DNA of 64,000 bases from Neoconidiobolus thromboides FSU 785. Lineage: Eukaryota; Entomophthoromycota; Entomophthoromycetes; Entomophthorales; Neoconidiobolaceae. The translations under genes and the position numbers were made by a program. Shown here piece by piece: positions 45,882-60,346 of the stretch (position 1 is its first letter; each line of letters begins with the position of its first letter). The notes under the pieces are model-generated. The model did not search any database. It saw only the letters and a program-made list of their open reading frames with translations, and was not told the DNA's origin. The stretch lies in NCBI GenBank assembly GCA_025603075.1, contig MU626311.1, positions 1 through 64,000 on the forward strand. The letters are read 5' to 3'.

Positions 45882-47789
45882 ATGCGACTTAATTTTTTAT
45901 CATTGATAACTCTTTTAATTACTTTAGCATCTGGTCAAACTAATACAGGAGCTGCTGATCCCTGTGCCAAAATAGCTTACAAGTCAGTGATTGGTTATAA
46001 AGATGCACTTGCCTGTTATGATAGCTTCAAGTTAACTGATAAAATACGCAATGGTGTTTCTGATACCTTAAAGAAGATTCTTCCTTTCTATGCTTTTATT
46101 GATATTGCTAAAAGGTCCCCTGACCCAAAAGTACCTAGTTATATTGATATTAGATCTGAATTAGATAAAGTTCTATCTAAAAAATATGATACTGAGCGTG
46201 ATTTCCAAATTTCTATCGTTAAATTCTTTAACACTTTGGAAGATGGTCATACTAGGTATACCTCAAATTGTTTCTCTAGCTTTATATTCAGGCAACCATT
46301 CCCATTATATACAGAGGAAGGTAAATGGGGAGAAATCAAAGTAAAGATCCCTCAAGATTTACAATATGGGCAACATCTTCTTGATGCTTGGGAAGCTGCT
46401 GGCGTAGATGTGCTAAGCTATTCTGGTGCTGAAGTATTATCTATCGATGGTAAACAACCACTCGAATTTGTTGAGCAATATGCTAAACACTATGTTGGTA
46501 CTTCTAGAGATGTTAACTCTCGTGTGAATTATGCCCTTGCACGTTCGATTCAAAGTAACGGCGAATGGGGTATTAGCTATGGCAGCTTTGGATCCACTTC
46601 TATTCCCCCAGTTAAAGAAACTTTAAAATTTAGAATTCGTGTTGATAATAGGGAGAAAGAAGTAATCGTACCTTATATTGCTACTCCAAATGTCCAAAAG
46701 CCATTTACTGATGCCAAGTCTTTTTATGAAGATAATTGTGAAGTACCCGATCTTGATGCTCTCATAAGAGAGATTTTTGGATCAGGTAACAATAAGCTTC
46801 AATTTTTAGAAGTACCAGAAGTTAAGGAAATCCCAATCGAAGCGCCGCTTAAAAATGCAAATTCAAGGTTGATTGATCCACTTTTGACTGCAGTAGTTGA
46901 TGGAACCTATATTAAAACTTATATTTTACCTGATAGCGTGGGTGTTGTTCATATTTCTACCTTTTCAGCACAGAATGAATCTAAATGGTACAACGAAATT
47001 ATGGATGGTTTCAAGATGCTTCAAGATGAAAAAGTTGAAAAACTAATATTAGATGTAAGTAATAATGGTGGTGGTGCCATTTGTTGGGGTTATAATGTAT
47101 TAGATTATCTCTTCCCAAATGCTTCTACTAAATTCTTTAACACTGATATGCATTACTCCCCCCTACTTGCTAAGCTTACTCAAAATGATACGAATGGTTT
47201 CTTTGCGCCAATTGATTATAACCAACCTGATGGAAAGCCATTTACTTCAAAAAATGCCTTTGCTAACATCAAGAGCTATTATCGCGGTACTAACAGAAAC
47301 AGCCAATACACTCCTCAATTCCAAGAAAAATGTGACGTTAATCCATTAAGATCCTTGTTAGTTGGTGGTAAACAACCATTCAAGACTGAAAATATTGCTT
47401 TGATTTCTAATTCTATCTGTTATTCTACCTGTACTCTTTTAAGCAATGGTATGCAAGAATTCCATAATGTTAAGAGTTATGCTTTTGGCGGTCTTAAATA
47501 TAAGGATGCCACTATTGGCTCTCTTGCTGGTGGTACAGTTTATACTCTTGATAGTCTTTTTTATAGTTTAGAATATTCAGGATTAGATAAAAATCCAGCT
47601 GCTCCACAGCCCCTCCCAATCAAAGGCGGTGTTCGTTTCACTGTTAGAGAGGCTTACTCTTCTAGATTTAAGGAGCCTCGTCCATTAGAATTCACTTGGA
47701 ATCCAGCCAAGAATCATAAAGCTTACACTGCAGAAACCGCTTTCAATCCATACAAGGTTTGGGAACAAGTTGCTAAAGATTTAAAATAG
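45882..47789 (+). CDS. Secreted S41-family (CPAF-like) serine protease homologue
   Basis: Single-exon gene, 635 residues. Signal peptide MRLNFLSLITLLITLASG, then a mature protein with DPCAKI near its start and paired cysteines later. Residues 100-125 include FFNTLEDGHTRY; 386-400 hold LILDVSNNGGGAICWG; around 510-520 is SNSICYSTCTLLSNGM, where Ser515 (codon 47424-47426) fits the nucleophile of fungal S41 proteins (CxSTC). The substrate is not known; related fungal proteins are secreted endopeptidases. It differs from its neighbours in having no intron in 1.9 kb and in using more C-ending codons (TTC, ATC, CCA mixed), which suggests high expression. It stands alone between repeat islands. Confidence 0.82.
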   Translation: MRLNFLSLITLLITLASGQTNTGAADPCAKIAYKSVIGYKDALACYDSFKLTDKIRNGVSDTLKKILPFYAFIDIAKRSPDPKVPSYIDIRSELDKVLSKKYDTERDFQISIVKFFNTLEDGHTRYTSNCFSSFIFRQPFPLYTEEGKWGEIKVKIPQDLQYGQHLLDAWEAAGVDVLSYSGAEVLSIDGKQPLEFVEQYAKHYVGTSRDVNSRVNYALARSIQSNGEWGISYGSFGSTSIPPVKETLKFRIRVDNREKEVIVPYIATPNVQKPFTDAKSFYEDNCEVPDLDALIREIFGSGNNKLQFLEVPEVKEIPIEAPLKNANSRLIDPLLTAVVDGTYIKTYILPDSVGVVHISTFSAQNESKWYNEIMDGFKMLQDEKVEKLILDVSNNGGGAICWGYNVLDYLFPNASTKFFNTDMHYSPLLAKLTQNDTNGFFAPIDYNQPDGKPFTSKNAFANIKSYYRGTNRNSQYTPQFQEKCDVNPLRSLLVGGKQPFKTENIALISNSICYSTCTLLSNGMQEFHNVKSYAFGGLKYKDATIGSLAGGTVYTLDSLFYSLEYSGLDKNPAAPQPLPIKGGVRFTVREAYSSRFKEPRPLEFTWNPAKNHKAYTAETAFNPYKVWEQVAKDLK

Positions 47790-48159
47790 TTAACAAACCC
47801 TTATTATAAAAATTATTTATAACTCTATTATTATTTGTTTTAGTTACTATTACCAGTGATGAATTTTTATCCAAACTATTTAATACATTTTCTTATTAAA
47901 AACTATTTGCAGCTAAATTAGGCAATTTAGTCCTTAAGATTGCCTAAAGGTAGATACTTATATGTATAAATAAAGGCTGATAAAAAATATCTGTTTTTAT
48001 TACTTGTCTTTTCCAACATCTATACAATATTACTTTTTTGTACACTATTTTTATATAAACAGACATTAGAATATTTAAATTAAAAATGTTAAATTAAAAA
48101 TAAAATCATAATAGCTTTTATAAACTTTATTCAAAAATACTAATGTTTTATACAAAACA
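47790..48159. other. 3' flank, no gene seen
   Basis: AT-rich; no feature apart from possible poly(A) signals (AATAAA-like at 47969). Confidence 0.4.
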
Positions 48160-48260
48160 TGGGGGCGCTTTTTTGGTTTCATTACTTTTTTCATCTTTTA
48201 AGCACTATTTGAGTGGAAAAACTGCTAGTAAAATTCTTAGACACGAAAATACATCCCCCG
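48160..48260 (+). mobile_element. TA-MITE copy 25
   Basis: 101 bp, TGGGGGCG to CATCCCCCG. Lies 41 bp from copy 26, which is in the opposite orientation. Confidence 0.88.
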
Positions 48261-48301
48261 ATATAAACAATAATTTTTTATAACAAAAAACCTGCTATAT
48301 A

Positions 48302-48402
48302 TGGGGATGTATTTTTGTGTTTAAGAGCTTTACTAATAATTTTTCCACTCAAATAGCACTTAAAGGATGGAAAAAGTAATGAAGCCAAAAAAGACATCCC
48401 CA
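48302..48402 (-). mobile_element. TA-MITE copy 26
   Basis: 101 bp, TGGGGATG to CATCCCCA, TA on both sides; close to the consensus. Confidence 0.92.
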
Positions 48403-48404
48403 TA

Positions 48405-48910
48405 TACTATAGTAATACAAAACTATTTTTTATAATTTTAAAAAAATAAAAAAACAAAAGACAAATTGGAAGTTTATAAAAAAACTAAAAATAAATAAAA
48501 CAAAAATAAATATAATTATAAAAATTTATGTTAATTTTAGAACTTTTTTATTTAAATTAATTTATATAAATAATATCATTTTATTTAAAATAATTCTAAC
48601 TAAAGTATAATAATTTTAAAACCGATAATCTTTATATTTATAATAATTTTGTTTTGTAATATTGTAATATTTATATTTATATTTATATATTTATTCAGAC
48701 AAATCAATAATAAATAATTTAGCTACTTTTTAATTATTTAATAAAAGTTCATAAGGTTTAATAATATCATAGTTTCAACATTAACCTATTATGTTATTAA
48801 GCTTTACTGTATAATTAAACAATAAATAGTTTTTAAAACCAAAGTATTAAAAAGTTATTAAGCTGCTTTTTAATTATTTTTATTTTATTTCACTAGATTT
48901 TTTTTAAATT
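48405..48910. other. Gene-free stretch
   Basis: Extremely AT-rich, with TTTATATTTATA-type runs; nothing recognised. Confidence 0.45.
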
Positions 48911-49350
48911 ATCAAATCTGGTACTCAGTGATTGAAGCCAAAAGGAGTCCTTGCTTGATCTACTAGCCGTAAGTCGAAAGATCTTAGTTTATGTGACTGA
49001 GATAGACTTGAATTATGAGCAATAGCATGTAATATGCTACAGATTATGTAAGATAAATAGAGTAGACAATACTACTGTAAAATCTATGTAGAATATTACC
49101 AGAAAGATTCAGTGACTTTATTGAAGACAATGATACCAAAGAATAGTTTAGTTGGGAAGCCTTGAGCTACTATGTTCTAAGATCTTTTTTATACTCTGAA
49201 AAGTACAAATATCAAAATGAGAAGATAATGTTCTTTGGGATGAAGCTAAAAATTCTCATATCAAATCAAACTAAGAGCATGGGATTAATTGTCTCTGAAC
49301 TTGAGAACACAACAACTTAAGTGATTATTATGCTATAATTAATTTTATGA
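48911..49350 (-). mobile_element. LTR copy 4, ends worn
   Basis: Reverse orientation; matches the LTR from CAAATCTGGTACTCAGTG to TATGCTATAATTAA. Both terminal TGTG/CACA ends are lost. No internal element is attached. Confidence 0.85.
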
Positions 49351-49591
49351 TAAACAATAGCTTTTCAATATATTAAGCCATTTTTATCTACTATTTTTCT
49401 TTTATTTTTTTATTTTTTTAAAGTTTGAAAATAAATTAATCAATTTAGCTGTTGAAATTTAATTATATATTAACAAATAATATGTTTCATAACTAATTAT
49501 TTGCTTTCTTATGCTGATTCAAAGCTTATTAATTTAAAGCTTATTTCAAAATAAATAGTTAACTAGCATGTATCTAAATTAAAATAGTATA

Positions 49592-49691
49592 CGGGGATGT
49601 ATTTTTGCGTTTAATAACCTTACTAATAATTTTTCCGCTCAAATAGCACTTAAAAGATAGGAAAAGTAATGAAGCCAAAAAAACACCCCCA
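49592..49691 (-). mobile_element. TA-MITE copy 27
   Basis: 100 bp, CGGGGATG to CACCCCCA, TA on both sides. Confidence 0.88.
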
Positions 49692-49825
49692 TACCAATTA
49701 ACTGGTTTTTAAATTTGGAAAAATAACAAAAAAAACAATTAGTAAAAAACAGTTTTATATTGTTTTAATTACCAATTTATAAAAGTTTTGATAATTTTAT
49801 TTAAAGTATTATAAATAAATACATA

Positions 49826-49924
49826 TAGGGGTGTTTTTTGGTTTCATTATTTTTTCCATCCTTTAAGTGCTATTTGAGTGGAGAGATTGTTAGTAAAATT
49901 CTTAAACACAAAAACACATCCCCA
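49826..49924 (+). mobile_element. TA-MITE copy 28
   Basis: 99 bp, TAGGGGTG to CATCCCCA, TA on both sides; followed directly by the A-rich tandem repeat. Confidence 0.88.
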
Positions 49925-49928
49925 TATA

Positions 49929-50096
49929 ATAAAAAATAAAAAATAAAAAATAAAAAATAAAANNNNNNNNNNNNNNNNNNNNNNNNNNNNNNNNNNNNNN
50001 NNNNNNNNNNNNNNNNNNNNNNNNNNNNNNNNNNNNNNNNNNNNNNNNNNNNNNNNNNNNNNAATAAAAAATAAAAAATAAAAAATAAAAAATAAA
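49929..50096. repeat. ATAAAAA tandem repeat containing a 100-N assembly gap
   Basis: 7-bp units AAAAATA on both sides of the N run at 49963-50062. A round gap of 100 N means unknown length; the array probably continues through it. Confidence 0.9.
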
Positions 50097-50298
50097 AGCA
50101 TTTGAATTAGAAAATATAAAATATAAAGTGATAAAATTAATACCATTTTGTTAAACTTTTATTAATTTTTTTGCTTATACTTGTTCAATATTTTGATATT
50201 AGTACACTAGTAAAAAAAATATTAAAAGTAAAAACATTTATCAACGCTTAGATTATTCCATATTAACTGTCATATTTTTAGCTAAAATCGCCAAGAAA

Positions 50299-50397
50299 AG
50301 GGGATGTATTTTTGTGTCTAAAAATTATACTAACAAATTTTCCGCTTAAATAGCGCTTGAAAAATGGAAAAATAATGAAGTCAAAAAAACACTCCCA
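50299..50397 (-). mobile_element. TA-MITE copy 29
   Basis: About 99 bp, GGGGATG to CACTCCCA; 240 bp upstream of the mutase start codon. Confidence 0.85.
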
Positions 50398-50636
50398 AAA
50401 TATGATAGTTAATGTGAAATAGACTATGTAGCTTGCATCTACTTTTAACCAATGATTTCCAAACACGACAATAAAATAAGTCAATTTTCTAAAATTTAAA
50501 GTTTATTTAAATTTTAACTAAAAATGGATGAAAAATTTTAAATTTTTTTGAGCTGGAACCATAGTAATCATAATTGATATTTCGAAAATCAAAAAAATAA
50601 ATTCAATTTTTTTATAAAATTAACTAAAATTAATAA

Positions 50637-54174
<3,538 letters not shown>

Positions 54175-54255
54175 ATGAATGGGAGAAAACACTAATAAAT
54201 ACTATTATTTTATATTTTATTATTTTATATATTATTATTTTCATGTATTATTATT

Positions 54256-55748
54256 TTAAAAATGATCTGTAATAAAATCCATTTTAAAATTATTACAATT
54301 TGTTGGTGGTAAATCTTTTTGATCTCCTTTGGCTAATAATATAGTCCAATAATGGCCTTTTGGCACATACCAAATACCAATAGAACCAAATCCAAGTCCA
54401 AGTAATCTTTCTCGATGACCTAATTAAAACCAATAAATAAATAAAACACGAATATATTTTAATATTATTATATTATATTATATTATATTATATTATATTA
54501 TATTATATTATATTATATTATATTATATTATATTAGCGTACCTCTATCTCTTAACATTAAACTCAACAGTTGATTAACATCTTTTACACCTCTTGCAATA
54601 TTTTGACCATAAGCTTTCCATTCTAATCCACCATCCACTATTTTTTCACCAATAGTAAACCCTCCTTCATTTCCATTCACTAGTCTATTATTGAGAGCCA
54701 TCCATTCGGTGTGATTTCTAGCAATTTCCATTAAAATTAAATTAGCACCAACAGGTGGTGAACTAGGTAAAGCTTGTTTTCTAGCAAAATTAATAGAACA
54801 TAAAATTTCTTTTAAATTAAATTTATAATGTTTAGTATCAATAGAATTATAATCAAAAATGCCATTATATGTTCTCCCACTTCGTGATGTTTTCCATCGT
54901 ACTATAGGATTGTTTCGTAATTTGTTTTTTAATCTCAAACGTTTACTTTGTTTCGTTAGATTAAATAAAATTGGCGGATATATTTCTTGTTTTTTTATAT
55001 TTGCTAATGTGGAATAAGTACTATTGATAGGGGTGTTATTGATGAGTATAGTTGTATTATATATTGTTGTTGAGTTTTCCTTTTCTCTTTTTAGTATTTG
55101 TTGATTATGTTCTTTTTTTATAAAATTAGTACAATCTGGTAAGATAATTGGATAAGGTGATTTAGTTAATATTATATTTAATGATTTTAATTTGAAAGAA
55201 TAACTTAAACCTATATGAGTATAACTGGGTTCTAATATTAAATTTTTGGCTTCTATCAAGATAATGTTAGTATTATTGCTTATTGCTTATTAATTATTAA
55301 TTATTATTATTGAATTCATCTTACCTTGATCATTCCAAATAGCTAATAATCCTTGTTCTGTATTATTAATATTTTTTACTAAAATAGTACCCGCTTTAAA
55401 CCATAATATATTATTAACATTTAATTGATTTAAGTAAGTTTGATTAATTATACTATTATTTGAAGTTGTATTGAATGAGTTGTCTAAATTATATTCAGCT
55501 ACTTTGTTTAAAGATCTAAAAAAGTTAATATTTATATTAAGTCTTGATTCTGTATTTATTAAAACTTACTTATAACTCCCTAAAGGTAACCTTAATTTTG
55601 GATCTAAAGTTCTTATTTCATTTAATAAACAATGATACCTTGATAATTCAAATTCTTCTTTTTTAAATAAAACATTACTAGGGATTGAAATGGAATGGAT
55701 CGTTATGAACATTGACAACAGTATACTTAATTGATAAAATAGTTGCAT
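54256..55748 (-). CDS. Secreted protein with two CAP/SCP-like domains
   Basis: Extracellular protein of the CAP (SCP/PR-1) superfamily, whose fungal members bind sterols or lipids; the role here is unknown. Start at 55748 (MQLFYQLSILLSMFITIHS is a signal peptide); an in-frame ATG 14 codons earlier is less likely. Four exons, about 450 residues. First half: LLNEIRTLDPKLRLPLGSYK, ILWFKAGTILVKN and AKNLILEPSYTHIGLSYSF look like a worn CAP domain. A linker rich in Asn/Thr and Lys/Arg follows. Second half: CSINFARKQALPSSPPVGAN, ARNHTEWM (His), GQNIARGV, then after the intron GHRERLLGLGFGSIGIWYVP and HYWTILLAKG, a fuller CAP domain. The last intron (54421-54539) contains the pentanucleotide microsatellite. 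Confidence 0.75.
54463..54534. repeat. Pentanucleotide microsatellite (TTATA)n
   Basis: About 14 uninterrupted 5-bp units inside the last intron of the CAP-protein gene, close to its donor site. Confidence 0.92.
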
Positions 55749-56204
55749 TGTATTTTTACTTTGGATATTAACATAATAAAGTAATAACAATTCTTATTTC
55801 TTATTTCTTATTTTTTTTCAAAAGTTCCTCAATTGCTTATCTTACTTTGATAACATTTATTGGCTATTTATTAAATTAGAAAATTATTTCTATTTTTTGC
55901 CAAATGGAGTAACTCGATTCAATTTGAGTCAATTCATTTAAAATTGAAAATTAAGACGGACTAATTTGAAAATTGTACTGCAACAAGATTTCAATTTACA
56001 TCTGTAGTCTTCAACTAATATTCTAAAGGCTTAAATACATTGCATATATAAACTGGTATTCACTTTAAATAATTATGTCTAACCCTAGATTTTCGATCCA
56101 AAAAATAGATTTTATTGTATATAGTAAGTTAAATTAAATTACTAGTTTAATGTGTTAAAAAACTCTAGTAATTTAACAGTTAGCTAGGAATTTGAATTAT
56201 AATA
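55749..56204. other. Gene-free stretch
   Basis: Upstream of the CAP-protein gene. No coding signal. Confidence 0.45.
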
Positions 56205-56305
56205 TAGGGATGTTTTTTTTGACTTCATTACTTTTTATATCTTTTAAGCATTATTTGAATGGAAAAATTATTAGCAAAATTCTTAAATACAAAAATACAT
56301 CCCCA
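56205..56305 (+). mobile_element. TA-MITE copy 30
   Basis: 101 bp, TAGGGATG to CATCCCCA, TA on both sides. Confidence 0.9.
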
Positions 56306-56583
56306 TATCAATCCCAAAAAAAGCGTAATAATTTTAAATTATTTGGTGCTTTTTTAATGTGAGGGTTGAAATTCAGGAATTGATAAGCAATAGTTTTTTT
56401 AAATAATAAAGTAGAAAAACATTTTATTTATTTTTATTGTTTTTATATAACAAATTATAAAATAATCTGACTTTTAAATAAAGATATAAAATTATTAAAA
56501 TTGAATTTTTCTATTTAAAAATTATTTTACTTCCAAATATTTATTATAATCAACTATTTGTTTTATCATGTTTAAATTGAAAG
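56306..56583. other. Gene-free stretch
   Basis: AT-rich; nothing recognised. Confidence 0.4.
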
Positions 56584-56634
56584 CTTTGCTTATTAAAAAA
56601 TGGAAAAAATAATGAAATAAAAAAAACACTCCCA
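56584..56634 (-). mobile_element. TA-MITE copy 31, right half only
   Basis: CTTATTAAAAAATGGAAAA to CACTCCCA. The left half, from the terminus to the GCTCAAATAG part, is missing. Confidence 0.72.
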
Positions 56635-56957
56635 TGTATTATTTAATTAATTTTTTTATGTTTATTCTAATTATACTATCATTATGATTTTATTTTGATT
56701 ATATAATTTATTAACTATTAGCTTTATCTAAGCCTGTAGTATTATATATTATAATTATTTTTACTTAAAAAAATAATATTTTAGTTCTGATAATAAATTG
56801 TTAACTATACATGCTCTTAATAAATCACCAGAAAAGCATTTGAACAAACTAAAATCAAATTTAATTTTGAAATTGATTTGTTTTTTCCCAACTAGTAAAA
56901 TTGGCTTTAGTAAAAAAATTATTGGTATATAAATTTTTAAATTTCCAAGGCCACTAA

Positions 56958-57039
56958 GGCACCTTGGCGGAGTGGTTAACGCGGAGCCCTGCTAAGGCTT
57001 TTCCCTTTGGGAGCGCAGGTTCGAATCCTGTGGGTGTCG
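56958..57039 (+). tRNA. tRNA-Ser (anticodon GCT)
   Basis: 82 nt class II tRNA without intron. Acceptor GGCACCT pairs with GGGTGTC; D-arm GGCGGAGTGGTTAACGC; anticodon loop CTGCTAA with GCT; long variable arm GGCTTTTCCCTTTGGGAGC; T-arm GCAGGTTCGAATCCTGT. The base after the acceptor is G, as expected for serine. It does not include an encoded CCA. Confidence 0.95.
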
Positions 57040-57054
57040 GTCGATTGGGTAACC

Positions 57055-57058
57055 TTTT
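57055..57058 (+). terminator. Pol III terminator of tRNA-Ser
   Basis: TTTT run 16 bases after the tRNA end. Confidence 0.65.
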
Positions 57059-57437
57059 CTTAAGGTTATGGCCATTGTGTATAAAAATATGGTTTTTCTA
57101 TTTTTTTTCAAAAGAGTGACTATTTTGAACAGGTTTCATTTAGCATAATTTACATAATTAAATGTTTATCCTATTGCGTTATGTACATTAAATATCCAAT
57201 GTAAATATCGTTAACTAACTACTAATTAAGAAAGCAACGTTTACATTGTTTTGGAATTCTTTAAACTTGGTTGTATGTAAAAAGGCTTAAAACTATTTAA
57301 CTACTGAATATACCTTTTAGCATAAAGATTGGAATTGTTGTATTTTAATATCTTGTATTTATATTATTATTAGAAAAGCAAATTTATTGTTTGAAATTTA
57401 AACACTTAAAATCTTAACTTTATTAAATAACATACTT

Positions 57438-59894
57438 TTAATCAACTTGTTTCAAATTTTCTTTCTCTTTTTCCATTTCTCTTTTTTTCCTTTCAGCTTC
57501 CTCTTTCTTATCATAATAGCGGTTCATATTATCTATCAACTCTTTTTTTTTGAGCTCCTGCTCCTTATTATAATAAAAGATGGGTTGACTTGGGGGTAAA
57601 GGTTCTAATATAATAGGTTTAGTTATAATTTTGATTGGCTCAACTATAGGGCTAGCTTTCATATTCCGCCTCCTTTCTTCTTCAGCCTCTCGAGCCTCCT
57701 GAGCCTCAAAAATTGCCCTTTTTTTATGTGATTCTTTAAAGTGAAATTCAATGTTATCAATGAAATCTTGCACCTTTGGTGGTAATTTAACTATTCCACT
57801 CATTTCATTTTTTTCTTTGCTTAGTTCTTGTATTGGTTTATCTGAATTAATAGTAACTTGATTTTGATTCTGGTTTTCTATGCTTGATGGTAATGCTTCT
57901 AAATTAACATCTTGGTTTAAAATATTCGAGCTAGCTGATTGATCGTTTTGAGATACAACTGAATCAGTTCGGGTTTTTACTGTTCCCTGTCCGTCAAACT
58001 TTAATAGAGAAGAAGTTTTACGATAAAACTCGGTAGTATGCGGAAATTGAGTTTCATCTAAATGATCACCCTGTTGGTAACATTCAAAGATCCAAGCATG
58101 AGAAACAATCTTCACACCATTTTCTTTGGCTTTTAAAAAATCGCCGAATTTTTCCTGCCTGCATCTACTAGAGTGAATAAAGTGGGTACATTTTTCTGGT
58201 TCAAAGTTAACAACATATTTCGCTCCCATCAACCGTGCCAATGGCCCATACTCTGGTATTAAGTGACTGATCCTAGGACTAAAAAATAAGGTACAACCTT
58301 TCAAATAATCTCCTTTCGATTTTAGTCTGGATAAATTTTTTATTTTTCCAGATGGATCCAAGATTATACTTTGCATTTCATCAACAAGCCCACTAACTAT
58401 CAAATATTAATATTGTTTTACCTATTTATTATAGCCTTACTTTCAGTACTACCATTCGACTTCAAAACATCTTGTTTTGAACCTAATTTCGATGGTTTGT
58501 TGGCTGGTTTAGCTAATTCAACTCTAATTTCATCAATAATTTCGTCGTCTATTAAATGTTAATATAATATCACTTTGGGTACTTTATAGTTCACCTCCAA
58601 TACTATTAGGAATCCCAGAAACTTCCCGATTTAAACTTGTTCTTTCTGGTTTTTTAGCTATCCTAAATCTTTCTAATTTGTGGGGTGATGAAGCAGCCCT
58701 AGGGAGCATACGCTTGACACGAGATGAATTTTCTGGATCAATAGATTCGGGGGGTGGAACCCTTTTTTGAACTCTATTGTATGCCCCTTTATTTACGATA
58801 GCTTCTAAAACGTATGGGTGGTTAAGATCTCTCTATGAAAAAACAATCAATTTCCATAAAATATATAGTAGATGATAATACTGTTTCAGTTACTCTATAA
58901 AGCCACTCTTCAGCTATAATGAACATATTTGATTTCAAGGCAGCATTATATTTATCGCCTGTAAACTTTGCGCAAATCAAATGAGTATTTCTAGTTGAAA
59001 ACCCATGCGTGAATTTTCCACCTAAACAATGTTAATATCGTTAATTAACATTGAAAAATCAAACTACCTAAATACATTATAATAGTACATAGTTGCCTCT
59101 TTTTGATGGTCGTAAATCCAGTGCAAGCAAAGATATAGTTCTCGAATTCTAAGATTTATTAGCGAATGTTTAGATGGTATTTTAAAAATACCTTTAATAG
59201 CGTCGATTTTTTTCCTTGGTAAAAACAAAAAATTTTGTTGTGGATGATGAATAACAAATTCCTGATAATAATTAGTTAATCTTTACAATCTTAAATTAAG
59301 CTTACATCATAGCAACATTCCAACCAAGCATAAGTAACAGTAGCCACATTTTCATCGTTTTGAAAGTTGAAATCTGAGTCTTCGGATAAACTAAAAACAT
59401 TAATAAAATCGAAATATCAATAACTACTGCTAACCTTGTTGTAGGAAGTACAATAAACTTAGGGAAGATACAATATTCCTTTTTTACTATTGTGCCTCCC
59501 ATAAAATTAATTAAAGATATGACTTCAGCTTTCTAAATAACAATTATTAACGTTATTTCTAAAATACAAACTATATACTTTAGCTCTTGAATTTTCCACT
59601 CCTTCATACCCATGAAGTGAAAAATTACAACCTTTGAACATAATAGAACGGATCTCTCTATAAAAATATACATTAATCAATTTGGCTCTCTAAAATTAAA
59701 ACGATGGGTTACTTATTCGTTTTATTGGTATTTTTTGTTTTAAATTTTATTGGGAATTGTAACATGAACCGCTTCCAAAACTGAGAACTAATACCATCCA
59801 TTGAAGTATTAATATTATTGTTTTTTTTATAAGGAACGGAGCCATTTCGTTTGATCCCTTCTCTGTTGATTTCGATACTGTTGAGCCATTCCAT
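57438..59894 (-). CDS. Multi-BRCT protein, TopBP1/Rad4/Dpb11-like
   Basis: Probable phosphopeptide-binding scaffold of replication start and checkpoint signalling. About 675 residues, 10 exons, start MEWLNSIEINREGIKRNGSV. BRCT a: MFKGCNFSLHGYEGVENSRA, INFMGGTIVKKEY, VTYAWLECCYD (59650-59290). BRCT b: YIFACTGFTTIKKRQLCTII, YLGGKFTHGFSTRNTHLICA, IIAEEWLYR (59190-58890). After a basic, proline-rich linker, BRCT c: YLKGCTLFFSPRISHLIPEY, LMGAKYVVNFEPEKCTHFIH, VKIVSHAWIFECYQQGDHLD, TQFPHT (58310-58030). BRCT c is closest in pattern to BRCT6 of animal TopBP1. The tail is disordered and ends in a charged helix (YYDKKEEAERKKREMEKEKE). DNA ligase IV and Brc1/Rtt107 were considered; there is no ligase core, and fewer BRCTs than Brc1. 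Divergent from U2A', 452 bp apart. Confidence 0.7.
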
Positions 59895-60346
59895 CTTGTA
59901 AATTTGAAATTAAAACTGAGTTTCATATTTTTAGTAAATTTCAAAAATATTAGCAAACTGTTCTTTTTGGTTTGATTAGCATTTTTAAAATCAGTACTAA
60001 TTCAATATAGTTTTTAAATCAGTTAAAAGGATAAACACTATGAGACTAATAATTGTTGTTAATATAAAGCAATATATTCAGATTTATTTATACAAAAATA
60101 GGAAATAACTTTTATCTTTGGTACTTATAAACGTTAAAAAGGAGCATTAGTATTTCATTAATCAAAGCATAATAATGTATATAAAATAAACTAAAGCTCA
60201 ACTTTAAATAGTTTAGAAACTGTAGCATTTTAAAAAAAACCTACAAAACTTTATGTCCAAAATTTAAATGGAATTTAATTGGATTACTTTGAATATTATA
60301 TCTATTTTTAATTTTCAACTTTATCTTTTAAAAGTTATTAAGAAAA
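59895..60346. other. Divergent promoter region between the TopBP1-like gene and U2A'
   Basis: 452 bp AT-rich, no transposable element; probably holds both promoters. No clear TATA or named site. Confidence 0.5.

Noticed and set aside
47119-47349. Second plus-strand frame within the S41 protease gene
   Set aside because: Out-of-frame shadow of a well-supported coding region.
45882-47789. Bacterial contamination or recent bacterial transfer for the intronless protease
   Set aside because: AT content matches the surroundings, a TATA box lies at a eukaryotic distance, and there is no bacterial ribosome-binding site or operon context; S41 homologues are common in fungi.
57438-59894. DNA ligase IV as identity of the multi-BRCT gene
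   Set aside because: No nucleotidyltransferase core (KxDG) or OB-fold is present, and three BRCTs with a long linker do not fit ligase IV.
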